Assembly (NCBI GenBank): GCA_949987705.1
Contig: CATLJY010000061.1
Span: forward strand, 248,001 to 312,000
Direction of reading: 5' to 3'
Length of the DNA: 64,000 nt
Source: Thereva unica
Lineage: Eukaryota; Arthropoda; Insecta; Diptera; Therevidae
The translations under genes were made by a program, and so were the position numbers. The notes below the pieces were generated by a model that saw nothing but the letters and a program-made list of their open reading frames with translations, had not been told where the DNA came from and ran no database searches. Numbering within the stretch: the first letter of the stretch is position 1; every line of letters begins with the position of its first letter. Shown here piece by piece: positions 23,401 to 32,355 of the stretch.

Positions 23401-24965
23401 ATCTCCAGCCCTACTGGATGGAATTTTCAGCACTGAAGAACGGAACAAACGGACTCCAACATCTTTGCAATCAACTCAGTCAAAAACTCACCTGCCAAGC
23501 AATTGTTAGTCATTTTCATCACTTCGTAAAACAAATTGCCGAAGAAAACGAACTATTATCACCGCAGCCCTCCACGAGTAGAAAAAGAAGAGGAGCCGTT
23601 AACATAATTGGCAACATCGCCAATGCACTTTTTGGCGTACTCGACAGTCAATACGCAGAAGAAATGTCCTACACCATCGATGCCATCAAGGATAATGAAG
23701 AGTATTTGCTAGCGGTATTCAGAAACCAAACGTCAATAGTCGATTCAACGTTGAACATTATCCGCCAAAATCAAAAGGAATTTCACCAATTCGACAAGCG
23801 ATTATCCGAGTTAATCCATCAAGTAAACGGAACTGATCGCCTCAACAGACTGCATCGGCGATTCATTTCGCTAGCTCTTCAGATGTCACTAATAACCTCT
23901 AATATCCAAAGGACTCAAGCTGCAATATTTGAGGTCGCCGTAGATGCTCACCACGGTCGTATAAATCCGCTACTACTGACACCTGAGCAGGTGAAACAAC
24001 AAGTAGCGATAATAAGAAATAACATGCCGGTAGGAGTAAAGTTGCCTGTCGCAGAAGGAAACCTTCTCGGATTATACAGCTTAATGACAGCACAAGGATA
24101 TGTGACTAAGGATCATATACTGTTCAAGATACAGATGCCTCTAACAAATTCAGCAAGGTTCGACTTGTTCCAGATTATTCCTATTCCAGTGCGAGTAAAC
24201 AACTCACTAGCAGCGATTCAACCATATTCTACTTTTTTGGCCATCTCTCCACATCGTGATCAATACTATCCCTTGACTAGTTATGATCTAAGCTCTTGCA
24301 AGATAATTCAGGAGACACTGCACGTATGTAAACAATTAGGTCCAATATATCATCGTAAAGCCAATATAAGCAGATGCGAAGTGGAATTTTTGAATAATGC
24401 ACCAAGTTTCGAAGGGTGCCGTTTAAAGAAGCTAGAGTTACAATCTATCTGGATACCGCTGCCGCATACCAACCAATGGATCTATGCCTTCAACCCCCAA
24501 AACACAATCAATGTGGTTTGCGACAACGAGGCCTTCTCAGCAACACTACAAGATTCGGGAATGATTAATATCGCGCCAAATTGCGTTATTAAAGATGGTC
24601 ACACTACCATCCAAGGCCATCGGATCTACTCCAACAAAATGAGAACCTCATACACCATGCTGGGTCTTGTAGCAGATGAAACCGCAATAGAAGAAGCCAT
24701 CCTTAAGGAAAACCGGCATTACCACGCCCAGGAAAAAACACTAGACGAACTTCAACAAAGGGTACATGAAATAAATCGTGCCAGCTTACCAAACAATAAT
24801 CAAGGACATGCCATCAGTCACAAGGTCATAAGCTACCTTGCGCTACTTCTTGCAGTCATCATCATAGCAGTTGGAGCTGGAAGATTCGGTATTCGCAAGA
24901 TTACTAATCGTAAAGTCATGTCAAAACCGTGCCCACGGCCAAGGAGCAGCACAACTGAAGTTTAG
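17463..24965 (+). CDS. BEL-1 gag-pol-env-like polyprotein (2500 aa)
   Basis: ATG at 17463 follows the primer site. Order of domains: gag with a DUF1759-like region; Cys/His zinc knuckles about 483-545 (CIACSKDHHPLFRC, CHNCLKSTHSTPKC); aspartic protease about 605 (LDSGSQVN); RT about 880-1040 (FTADIQKMYRQ, FYVDDVMTG); RNase H about 1190-1290 (FADASEKAYGAA, TDSEIVLAW); integrase about 1500-1700 (H..H and CVACAK zinc module, DFCGP, DNATNFVG, FGGLWEAAVKS with the catalytic Glu). From about 1920 a hydrophobic signal-like segment starts an envelope-like part. It has a basic cleavage-type site near 2040 followed by a glycine/alanine-rich hydrophobic stretch, and a membrane segment at about 2456-2474, as in baculovirus F / errantivirus envelopes. 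Catalytic residues are intact and no break is seen. Env lacks its own ORF and is fused to pol. Confidence 0.95.
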   Translation: MSSPAPMEQMTMSQLVKEIDGYAKEIHRIITNYNKDPADRKTTSYFTERLGRLNSTWALFETIDREIRSLEPPPLDHPYFSTNVYDKTLSLYTQYSDLFKEKIAASQRTEGATNAPGPGRNMPTLLGPSSSLTSQDNTGANVSYQTKPSKHVDPPQPKEDSKEVPEIIKLIRRHRAMCKTVYRLLNNLELDASEPLSRSVCELRIKNIDHHWIQIEECHNNIWELTDDPTIWGYNFEDYVQLESQVHEAQRLLSTKVEEMSPPTVATQVPTTNSHMLQLPKIVLPRFDGDYLKWRQFHDLFSQMVHNQSLSNCQKMWYLKTNVAGEAERLIRHFMLSDDTYLAAWKMLQERYDNPRLLVSAILNKLLNQPSNTADTPSAASTKALHDTTLECLLGLENLGVNTSEWDPILLIILVKKLDRSTHALYEQSLTNPKELQSIKEFLSFLQTRFQSLEALGNKGRTTEQIHRKPHTAKSLTSITSPATCIACSKDHHPLFRCNTFLQMPPTARLTLVRKHGICHNCLKSTHSTPKCTLRGCTKCSKNHNTLLHLDTPATQKKYQPPAVEHPDQPATIATLTNLSKAGYVLLATAWVKLVNDQGKEIAVRAILDSGSQVNIITDKAVKKLGMTPSNTALNIEVIGNRMQESEKRISTVLKSRLNGFSTRLEAFVMKQIVSPQPSQPVDITTWSVPKNIPLADPNFHHPGKIDLLLGAEFYHEIMSIGQIKLGKGRPILQNTVFGWIVIGKIGQPTSNSTFSGIFTEEEANINRAIERFWRIEEHEELKSTQLTVAERKCEDYFSQTVAKSPSGQFIVRLPFSEDPTGLGQSKDIAFRRFIALERKLSRDPNLQLQYVEFMEEYLKLGHMEEIDINTILTPHYFLPHHCILKPDSSTTKLRVVFDASAKTSSNISLNDCLQTGPTIQDDLFTILLRFRLPRFVFTADIQKMYRQVLLHEEDRRFHLILWRDDPTKPIKCYQLRTVTYGTSSAPYLAIKCLHQLANEERTNHPIGAEILQRDFYVDDVMTGTNSLALAQEMQSQLIAILNIAGFNLRKWCANHPRLLQQIHPSHQEIQLDFTDEKDSAIKTLGLTWLPKTDEFKVRTNCTIERKITKRTIASDIARLFDPLGILAPVVITAKMFLQQLWELRLDWDASIPMNLHTGWMDFRNGLSSLENIQFPRHVFSHQIPSCTQFHAFADASEKAYGAAIYIRSVTKDGRIIVRLLCAKSKVAPTKKVTLPRLELCAAKLAAELADRVKEGLKLTSTITYLWTDSEIVLAWINSTSSSFQTFVANRIAAIQGISNPQQWRHVRSKENPADIISRGMSPEKLKSCNLWFYGPPFLHGDESIWPPRYIKSLQCDEERKRSALTAVHTAREDFVNEIHHQNSFRRLQRIVAYILRFVERTRRKNHQEVRGASFTAMELDEALFLIIRKMQEGEFQEDIRHISRYKESSKTSSLSSLAPFLDERGILRVGGRLENANISYDSKHPMLLPYSHELTKLLITDIHKENFHVGPQGLLSILRQRFWPVKGKTLARSVVQRCVACAKAKPKFLTQMMSDLPSYRVQPARPFINAGVDFCGPMWIHHRIRGKRPHKGYVAVFCCFTTKAVHLEVVSDLSTEAFMGALKRFISRRGHCRNLHCDNATNFVGARNQLAELNQAIYSNESQQKITSACSHQGIDFHFIPPRAPHFGGLWEAAVKSAKNLLRKTVSGSSLTYEELETVMVEIEAVLNSRPLTPMSSDPNDLAALTPGHFLIGEPLRAQVDSQAKPLKTSLLSRWKLVSSLKQEFWTRWSRDYLHELQQRYKWKHRSPNVELGSIVILMEDNTPVMHWPLGRVIEIHKGNDGCVRVVDVRTASGILRRPIHKLAPLPCDEQTTNEEETSGDTFSDQHPEGPRTNIATVSNVPAEVSPSTSGAHEQKQKRARRSMASSLVSLLLVCLLVPAIKANSIKVISFKPELGIHFEGLGTTELTTTEWNLVVYYDLQPYWMEFSALKNGTNGLQHLCNQLSQKLTCQAIVSHFHHFVKQIAEENELLSPQPSTSRKRRGAVNIIGNIANALFGVLDSQYAEEMSYTIDAIKDNEEYLLAVFRNQTSIVDSTLNIIRQNQKEFHQFDKRLSELIHQVNGTDRLNRLHRRFISLALQMSLITSNIQRTQAAIFEVAVDAHHGRINPLLLTPEQVKQQVAIIRNNMPVGVKLPVAEGNLLGLYSLMTAQGYVTKDHILFKIQMPLTNSARFDLFQIIPIPVRVNNSLAAIQPYSTFLAISPHRDQYYPLTSYDLSSCKIIQETLHVCKQLGPIYHRKANISRCEVEFLNNAPSFEGCRLKKLELQSIWIPLPHTNQWIYAFNPQNTINVVCDNEAFSATLQDSGMINIAPNCVIKDGHTTIQGHRIYSNKMRTSYTMLGLVADETAIEEAILKENRHYHAQEKTLDELQQRVHEINRASLPNNNQGHAISHKVISYLALLLAVIIIAVGAGRFGIRKITNRKVMSKPCPRPRSSTTEV

Positions 24966-24999
24966 ATGTATTGGACCGTGCGTCCAACGTGGGGGAAGA

Positions 25000-25628
25000 T
25001 GTTTAATGTAATCGATACATTAAAAAATTGTAACATTAAAAAACTGTAAAATAGTAACATAAAATAAAATTCCAGATAATATTTAAGAAGAATTAAATTG
25101 CAAGTCAAAATTGCCACAAGTCATCACGATCACACAACATAGCCAGACGTAATGCGACACCGCGAAGTGATAAGAAAATTCTTGTCTATTTTTATGGTCG
25201 ATTTTACCATGGGAAAATTCTCCAAAGGTGAACTAAGTTTTGCTGATGGAGAATTTTTCTGACTGGAACATTTTTTCTCGAAATGGAGTGGTTTGTGTGA
25301 TCGTGATGACGATCATTTTATATATAAGAAAAATTTATGGAAAATAAATTTAGTTCAGTTTTGAATCTAATCGCAAACGGAAGTCCTTTCTTTAGTTGCT
25401 TAAAATTGTACTCTCACTCTGGTTGTGATCCAAGCATCGCAACCAGATCATCAACAGTCTAGGTCCAAGGTACCTAGGCTGCATTTACCAAGTTAATTAA
25501 AACATCGGTTTCCAATAAACCAGCCACCTGGTCACGATACAAGCATCGTGATCAGCCCATCAACAGTCAAGGTCCAAGTACCTTGATTGAGCAAAAAGAG
25601 GAAAGGCAAAAGAGCCTTACACTAAACA
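25000..25628 (+). repeat. BEL-1 3' LTR
   Basis: No difference from the 5' LTR was found by eye. It is preceded by the purine tract and followed by the GATAC target duplication. Confidence 0.95.
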
Positions 25629-25633
25629 GATAC

Positions 25634-26432
25634 CTAACCAATTTTATTCAGAATATGTCTTGTGCGCGTAGATTTTGACGTTCTCGGATAATTGGCCCCC
25701 ATGGCGAACATGGCTTGAGACGAAGATTGCCAACCATGACGATACTACTGATTTGATCCTAAAAAGGACAGTTTCTGCTTCCCGTTTTCGTGTTTCGTCG
25801 TTTCCGGTCATACCGCCCTCACGGCACTGGTTAACAATCCACTGTAACGCTTGTTTATAACCGATGTTAGATGTTTCACTTGAAAGTATTGTAATGTTTG
25901 TGGCATTACTGAGTTGAGTCGATTGAGTTGATATTTTCGAAATCGTCATAAACGTCGCTCATCAAAATTTCCTCATCTATTACAAACTTTCAAACAACAT
26001 CCAGCAGCTCACTGTCATCATTCTCATTAATCTCAGAACATTTTCTATTGCATATCCTATGTTGAGGAGAATAGTGCTGAATCCTGAGTTTTCCGATTAC
26101 GTTTTCATCTTTTGCTTTAAATGACGTTTTCCAATATGTCCGTAAATGAGTGATCAATTCAGACATGCATCAATATCATCGGCCCACATATTTGTCCGGA
26201 CCGCGTCTGCGGTCAGCGTGCAAATTTGCGATATTCGGCCGCAATCTTGAAACGGCCATCTTGATTTTTTTATAAAATGGTCAGATAGCATTGTCACGCG
26301 AACTATACATGTGGGTAAAATTTCAAGTTGATCGGTTATATAAAAGTGAGTCAAATTCAGGTTCCAAGATTTGTCCATATACCTACATATATCCATACAT
26401 ACATACAGGTAGAGCTAATTATATAGTGCATA
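25634..26432. other. Unrecognised stretch of the 16542-27548 insert
   Basis: Non-coding sequence between BEL-1 and the first MITE. Short open frames here have no recognised domain. Confidence 0.35.
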
Positions 26433-26435
26433 TAA

Positions 26436-26625
26436 GGCTGCGTTCGGTAATGTCATTTGCAGCGCAGTAGACGCAACTCATTCGTTCGGAATTGCAGTCA
26501 GGTGTACGAAATCGTCAATTTGCAGCGCTTGCTTTTGTAAAACTAGTCACTTTTGCAAACGGTATCAGTCAATTTTGCAGCTAGCGCAGTTGATTGACGG
26601 TCATTTGACGATACCGAAAGCAGCC
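26436..26625. mobile_element. 190-bp MITE family A, copy 1 (TSD TAA)
   Basis: Termini GGCTGCGTTCGGTA and, inverted, GGCTGCTTTCGGTA, with TAA on both sides (26433-26435 and 26626-26628). Internal blocks (GACGCAACTCATTCGTTCGG, TAAAACTAGTCACTTTTGCA) match the opposite-orientation copy at 30958-31146. Confidence 0.85.
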
Positions 26626-26628
26626 TAA

Positions 26629-27310
26629 GGGTGGGTGCCAAAATACAATTCCGAATTTGCTACTTTCACCATGGACACTTCGAAATTACAAAGTGTGCCA
26701 AAATACATTTCTCGCATTTCATTTGACAATTGATATTATTTCAAAATATGGATGACAACAACATTTGCAATTTGTAATTTTTTTAATAATTTATTTTAAA
26801 GCAGCCTTGGGCCACGCTGTTTTATGTTTTAAAGTAATTGAAACGGAAGAGCTTCATGAGCATCTATCCAGTACGTAAATAACTCAATTCTGCTGCAACG
26901 TCCTACCGTGTAGGAGGATCAGCCCTTAATATATTGACGGTGACGAGAATCGAGTACTGAAAATTACAAGAATTACACATTTGATCTCCAATAATTGGAA
27001 ATGGATTCAACTAATATGCCCAGAAGTTCAAGATTCCATATCGGGCCATAGATTTCATTCATTTCAGGGTTAAATGTTCTACATATTTGCATAATTATTA
27101 TACCAACAGCCTTGTGATCATTTAGAATTTTATCTTTCACAATAAAATTGAATTACAACAAACTGTCAAACGACTGTTTGCATAAAATTTCCCTACAATT
27201 CAAAAATTTCCTTACATTTCCAAAGACACAAACCTCCGAAAATTGAAATGTAAAATCGAAATGCGTTTTTCATACAAATTGACATTTGAATTGTATTTTG
27301 GCACAGCCCC
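26629..27310. mobile_element. 682-bp TIR element next to MITE A (TSD TAA)
   Basis: Termini GGGTGGGTGCCAAAATACAA and, inverted, GGGGCTGTGCCAAAATACAA. TAA precedes (26626-26628, shared with MITE A) and follows (27311-27313). Subterminal TTCGAAATTACA / ATTTCCAAAG-type motifs are present. No ORF. The 3-bp TAA duplication fits PIF/Harbinger. Confidence 0.75.
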
Positions 27311-27567
27311 TAAATAGCCTATAACATGCCCGCCAAAATACTGAATCTTCCAGTGAAAGTCCCATCCCAATCGGATTAGCCGTTTCCGAGATTCGCCCGG
27401 ATAAACAAACAGACAGGCAGACAGACATACAGACAGACAGAAATTTTAAAAATGCGTGATTTCATTTTAAAATCATGATTAACCATATAAAATTAAAAAG
27501 ACACAATTATTTTGAAATCACAGACAGACACTCCAATTATATTTATAAGATTATAATTTTTGCTTGA

Positions 27568-28141
27568 GGGCCGGTTTCATCGACCCGGATAATAATAAGA
27601 CCGAATATATTCATTTCACCAACCTGGATATATCTCAGTCGGATATAAATACGACTGGGTTGCGTTGGTCGTAAAAATATCCGCTGGACGTAGCCTCATT
27701 TAGTATGCTATGTTCGAAATTTCGAAAATTATGTTTGACGTTAAAAACAAACAGTTTCAATTTATTTTTGAAAATAATTAAATGACATTAGAACCATTGA
27801 ATAAATCAGTTTTGAGTTGAGTTGAGTTTTTGAAAATTATGGTTGACGTTAAAAACACTCACGGTGATATGCTTGGATTTATTTTTTTTTACAATACTTC
27901 ATATTTGACGCAACGAACTTTTCCAATTTTACAGAAAATAAAATCAAATGCCAACTTCCTTACCTGATATCGAAAAACAATTAACAACTGACACTATGTT
28001 CGAATTCTATGTCCGAAAATAACATAGACTTTCGAATATGGAGGCATCATTTATCCCGGTCGATGAAACACACCAAATATCCGACAGAATATCCAAGATA
28101 TTTATTATCCGTGGATATATCCGTGCCCATGAAACCGTGCC
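27568..28141. mobile_element. 574-bp MITE family B, copy 1 (TSD TGA) in the BEL-2 LTR
   Basis: Termini GGGCCGGTTTCATCGACC and, inverted, GGCACGGTTTCATGGGC. TGA duplicated at 27565-27567 and 28142-28144. The other BEL-2 LTR reads GCTTGAAAGTTC uninterrupted at 55398, giving a natural empty site. It is about 95% like the copy at 48497-49072. No coding capacity. Confidence 0.9.
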
Positions 28142-28331
28142 TGAAAGTTCAAATTATTAGTTTTGATTTTAAGCGAGCTCGCCTCGCTGGGTTCTGATCG
28201 GATACTAATTTTTCCTCCTCACGATCGCCTTCGATCGTCCATCCTCGGTCGGGCTGCCGTTATCCTTCCTCTGCTGTGTGGGGGATCCCGCTGGGATATC
28301 TGGTGTTGCAGAGCTGTATTTAGGGGGCGTA
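28142..28331 (-). repeat. BEL-2 3' LTR, proximal piece
   Basis: Matches 55401-55590 (GATCGGATACTAATTTTTCC, GATATCTGGTGTTGCAGAGC). It breaks at GGGGGCG where the CAGTGGG-ended block is inserted; the LTR resumes at 43172. Confidence 0.85.
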
Positions 28332-28749
28332 CAGTGGGACGAATTGCGTAAAACGTGGACAAAAGTCCGAAAATAAAAGTTTCGATCTAGGGATTTTCAT
28401 CTTTTGGGTTTACTACAGAATTGTTGGCACTATTAAATCCCGGCAGTAGAAACGGTTGTTTTTCCTATAAGCTGCACAGCAGGGCGAACTTGGCCATTGT
28501 TTATTTGTAAAGCGTTCGGCTCTATGCATAAAAAACGTAGTGCAAATTGGAACTTGTATAAAATTATAACGACAATACAGATTCGACATATTGAAAGTGG
28601 AGAATGTTTCTCCAGGTAAGTACTAAATTTAAAATGCTTTATAACTTGTTAAGCGACGTGTTAACATTTGCTATTGAAATAAACAATAATTATGTATAAT
28701 AACGAGAAAAAAAAGACGGGAAGTGCCATGGCTTCTCGATGGCACAGTA

Positions 28750-30014
28750 GACATGAATATGTCTTATCCCTGGGGTCTATTTGTTTCTTGTTCTTATTGG
28801 AAATCACCTTCTTGTTCTTATTGGAAAGAACCCCTGGAGGGGGTCGAAAGGAATGCACACAACAATATATATCTGGCTCGCTTCAATACATACCCTTCAA
28901 CCACCTTATCCTTTTCCACAATGTAACAGAATACAAACACACGAAACGAAATCGTTCAAAATAAAAAAAATTGTCCTTTTGCAAAAATTCTAAACGCGCC
29001 GCGGCCGCACCACACTCAATCCGCAAACTGCGTAGTAAGAAAAGTCCCTGATATCGATTCTGATTCCGCCCCGCTTCGAAAACACAAAAATATCGCGCGA
29101 CGGACGTGTGTGGGGCAGTTGGCAAACTGATTTGACAGTTGGGGTTTCAGTTGGGATAAATCAAAATCTTTTAATTTTATGAGGGCGGGGTTTAGAGTTT
29201 GGGCAACTAGTCGCACTGTGTGTATTGCAGTTTGGTAAACTACTTGGATGAATTAAGCCTGAATTCGAAGAATATATTTTTTTGCAAGTTTATTTTGCAT
29301 TATTTTTAATTTAAATTATGAAAGTTCACATATTATTAAATTATTTTCATAATTTATACTTTTAGAGTTTAATTTATATTTTGAAAAATATAAATATTCA
29401 TATTAATAATTAAAAACAATTATAATTAATCTAAAAAATCATCTTTCTCCAATTTTTATTATTATAAAACTTAGTCGCGGGTTTTCTACAATTTCATTTA
29501 ACTTTCAAATTGCCTATGAATATCGAATTGACAGTTGAAATATCAACTCAGTTGAAGCGTTTGTGGCAAAACAACAACTTTTTACACAACTCAGTTTGGA
29601 CAACTAGTTGGATGGGCCCCATAAGCTGTTTAAAAAATCTCACACAAAGTAAAAACTCCTGGACACTTTTTCTCACTCTTGGAACAAGAACTCGCAGCGA
29701 TTGAACAAAAAAAGCTGCTATGATATTGGACGCAAAAAAGCTGCTAGCATAGCTTCTTGTTAATGTATGTGCTCGAAACAGTCATTTTGGCAAAACGACA
29801 AATATTCATGTCAAAAGAAATGTCTCGAAAATTTTCTAACCTTAAGAAAGCTTTCGATAATATTTTCACCTAAAAATATGCAGAATTAAATATAAATTTA
29901 ATTTGCTTCTAAAATTTATCCTAAAAGTATGCCAAACAGTAATGAGTCATGGTAACGATTTTCGTCTCCGCACATTCTTTCAAATAGACCCCAGGGATAA
30001 GACATATTCATGTC
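28750..30014. mobile_element. TIR element, about 1.26 kb
   Basis: GACATGAATATGTCTTATCC continuing with CTGGGGTCTATTTG at 28750-28783 is repeated inverted at 29981-30014 (34 bases, perfect). No ORF of note and no clear target duplication. The interior is AT-rich. Confidence 0.7.
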
Positions 30015-30072
30015 AATTATAAAATTCAATCGAAATTAAGAGATAAGTTATGAGTTCCACGGAATACCACTA

Positions 30073-30673
30073 ATAGCGTCATCGATTTGGCAGCTCTAGC
30101 TTCGAGTGCGAGCACATTTCATCTTGAGCTGAGCAAAAGTAGATCGCTCCAGAACAAATTCGCTCTAATATAGAACTGCTCTGATTCAATTTCGCTTGCT
30201 CTTCGATTGAATTTTGCTCCCTTCAAGATTTGTTTTGATTAACATTTACAAATTTTTGTGTTCTGAACATATTAATTCTCAGAAAAATTTACATTTAATT
30301 TCTTTGGTATTTGAAATAACTGTACATATTCCGCGTCGACATCTAATGATTATTCTAAAGATTTTTCGACCATTAATAATTTTGTTGTATTATTATTATT
30401 ATAATTTTTTTTTATTTATTTAATCTTCAACATGAATAACTTTTTAAATTTTAGAGCACTTTTCAAATCTGTCGATATGATACAGATCTAAAAACTTGCT
30501 CTTTCTGATCTTTGGTAGAGCACTTTTGGGCAAATCGATGACAAAATCTTGGTTTGCTCTTAGAGCGAGTGACAAATCGATGACACAGCCCTGAGAGGGA
30601 GCGTCAAATCGATGATGCAATTTGCTCTAAAAGCACTTTTCGAGCAAAAAGGGCAGCAAATCGATGACGCTAT
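30073..30673. mobile_element. 600-bp TIR MITE with ATAGCGTCATCGATTTG ends
   Basis: ATAGCGTCATCGATTTG starts at 30073 and its reverse complement ends at 30673. TA lies at both ends, so a TA target site is possible. ATCGATG and GAGCAAA/TTTGCTC motifs recur inside. Non-coding. Confidence 0.65.
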
Positions 30674-30957
30674 AAGTCAAGTAATTTTTTATAAAATAGG
30701 TTATATTTACTTCAGGACTAAAAAAGAAAATTCAGCTACTAGCCGCAACTCTCTTAGTAAACCACATATGCAGTTACGGCTGCTATATTTTAGTTTTTCT
30801 GAAATGTCTATAAAAGTGCGGGAAAATTCTTGTTAAATCTGCACGAAATTTGGTGGTATTATGTTATCGACGTCGCTGATCACTATTTAAAATTCAAAAT
30901 GGCGGATCCAATATGGCGGACGTAATTTTTCAAAATTTGTAGAAATAAGTTCTATAT

Positions 30958-31146
30958 GGCTGCATTAGGTATCGTCAAAAGACCGTCAATCAACTGCGTC
31001 GGTTGCGAAATTGACTGATTCAGTTTGCAGAAGTGACTAGTTTTACAAGCAAGCGCTGCAAATTTGACGATTCCGAACACATGACTGCAATACCGAACGA
31101 ATGAGTTGCGTCTACTGCCCTGCAAATGACGTTACCGAACGCAGCC
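30958..31146. mobile_element. 189-bp MITE family A, copy 2 (TSD TAT), inverted
   Basis: Same family as 26436-26625 in opposite orientation: GGCTGCATTAGGTATCGTCA at the left, GTTACCGAACGCAGCC at the right. TAT flanks both sides (30955-30957 and 31147-31149). Confidence 0.85.
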
Positions 31147-32355
31147 TATGTACATATCTATATGTTTTGATTACATGTATGCTGATTACGAATCTGTTGT
31201 CAAAATTAGGAAATTCAAAGTCGCGGGTATATATGTTTCTATAAATATTAGTTCAGTCGTCAGAGCACAATTTGAATGCAGACCTCTAACTAAATGTTAA
31301 CTCACGAAACTTTTTCTAAAAAAATAGTTTTTCGTGAGTACAATATCTTAAAAAAAAGTTTCGGGAAATTGGTTGTACGCTGGTCCTAAAAACAACCCCT
31401 TAAAAACAGAATATTCCGTTTTTGGATAATATCTCTGAAACGGAAAGTCCCATCCTAAAATATTGTTTACAAAGTTTGTAGATCATGCGATTATCTACAA
31501 AGAATCACCGTTCATGAATTTGTTTACATGACCTAATATGCAATTTGTATCGGTCATCAGACCGAATAAATCCTCTGTTGGACTACGTGGCTAATGTTTT
31601 CAGGGTAATTCCTGGATGGTTTTGGAGAAAAAAATTGTTCTAGAGAGGGGGCTATCCCCGCTATCCACTAAGGTACAGGGTGTTTACGAAAGAACAAAAT
31701 ATATTTTTTAAAATTTACTTAAAGTTGAATAACTCCTAGACTAATTATCGTGGAGCAACGTAAATCGGTTCGTCTTTTAGTTATATATGTATTCCTTTAT
31801 ATGATACTAGCATAAAACCCGCGTGCCTTGCAACGCCTTTAAAAACTGTTTATTATGTGCAATGTTTTCCTTAAAAAAACCAACAAAAAAGTCAGCTGTT
31901 ATTATCCCTAAAAAGGGTTTATTGTAATGCATTTTTTTAATAAATATGGTAAACAAATTGCTGCGAATATCACCTCTGCTCAACAAATCGCTTCTTAGTG
32001 GATGTTCACGCCATTATAGGGATGCACTGTCAAAATTTCAGCCCTATAGCTCCAGCGGTTTGGGTAAACCCCATTTCACTCCCTTAGGGGATGAATTTCG
32101 AAAAATCGCTTTTTAGTAGATGTCCACGCCATTATAGGTATGCACTGTCAAAATTCCAGCCCTATAGCTCCAGCGGTTTGGGTAAACCCCATTTCACCCC
32201 CTTAGGGGATGAATTTCGAAAAATCGCTTCTTAGTGGATGTTCACGCCAATATAGGGATGCACTGTCAAAATTTCAGCCCTATAGCTCCAGCGGTTTGGG
32301 TAAACCCCATTTCACCCTCTTAGGGGATGAATTTCGAAAAATCGCTTCTTAGTGG

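Larger units (their letters stand above)
16772..25628 (+). mobile_element. Intact young BEL/Pao retrotransposon with env-like region (BEL-1)
   Basis: Two 629-bp LTRs (16772-17400 and 25000-25628), identical by eye, start TGTTTAATG and end ACTAAACA. GATAC flanks both sides (16767-16771 and 25629-25633), a 5-bp TSD. A primer-binding-like TGGTGACCCCGACGTGAT begins two bases after the left LTR (17403). A purine tract GGGGGAAGA ends at 24999 just before the right LTR. A single uninterrupted ORF of 2500 codons lies between. Identical LTRs and an intact ORF point to a very recent insertion and possible activity. The tRNA primer was not identified. Confidence 0.95.
16542..27548. mobile_element. Insertion of an ACTAGC...CCCGCGTGC dispersed repeat, itself carrying BEL-1 and MITEs
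   Basis: The intact BEL-2 LTR reads ATTTTTATGTT then GAATTATAATTT. Here these halves are 11 kb apart. The insert starts CAACTAGCAAAAACCCGCGT and ends with a CAGACAGA-rich tail and TTTATAA. The repeat at 31806-42653 has the same start motif (ACTAGCATAAAACCCGCGTG) and a GACA-rich tail ending in TTATAATATTAAG, so both are one family. Class unknown. It may be a non-autonomous repeat with tandem-repeat core. It contains no gene of its own. Confidence 0.6.
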
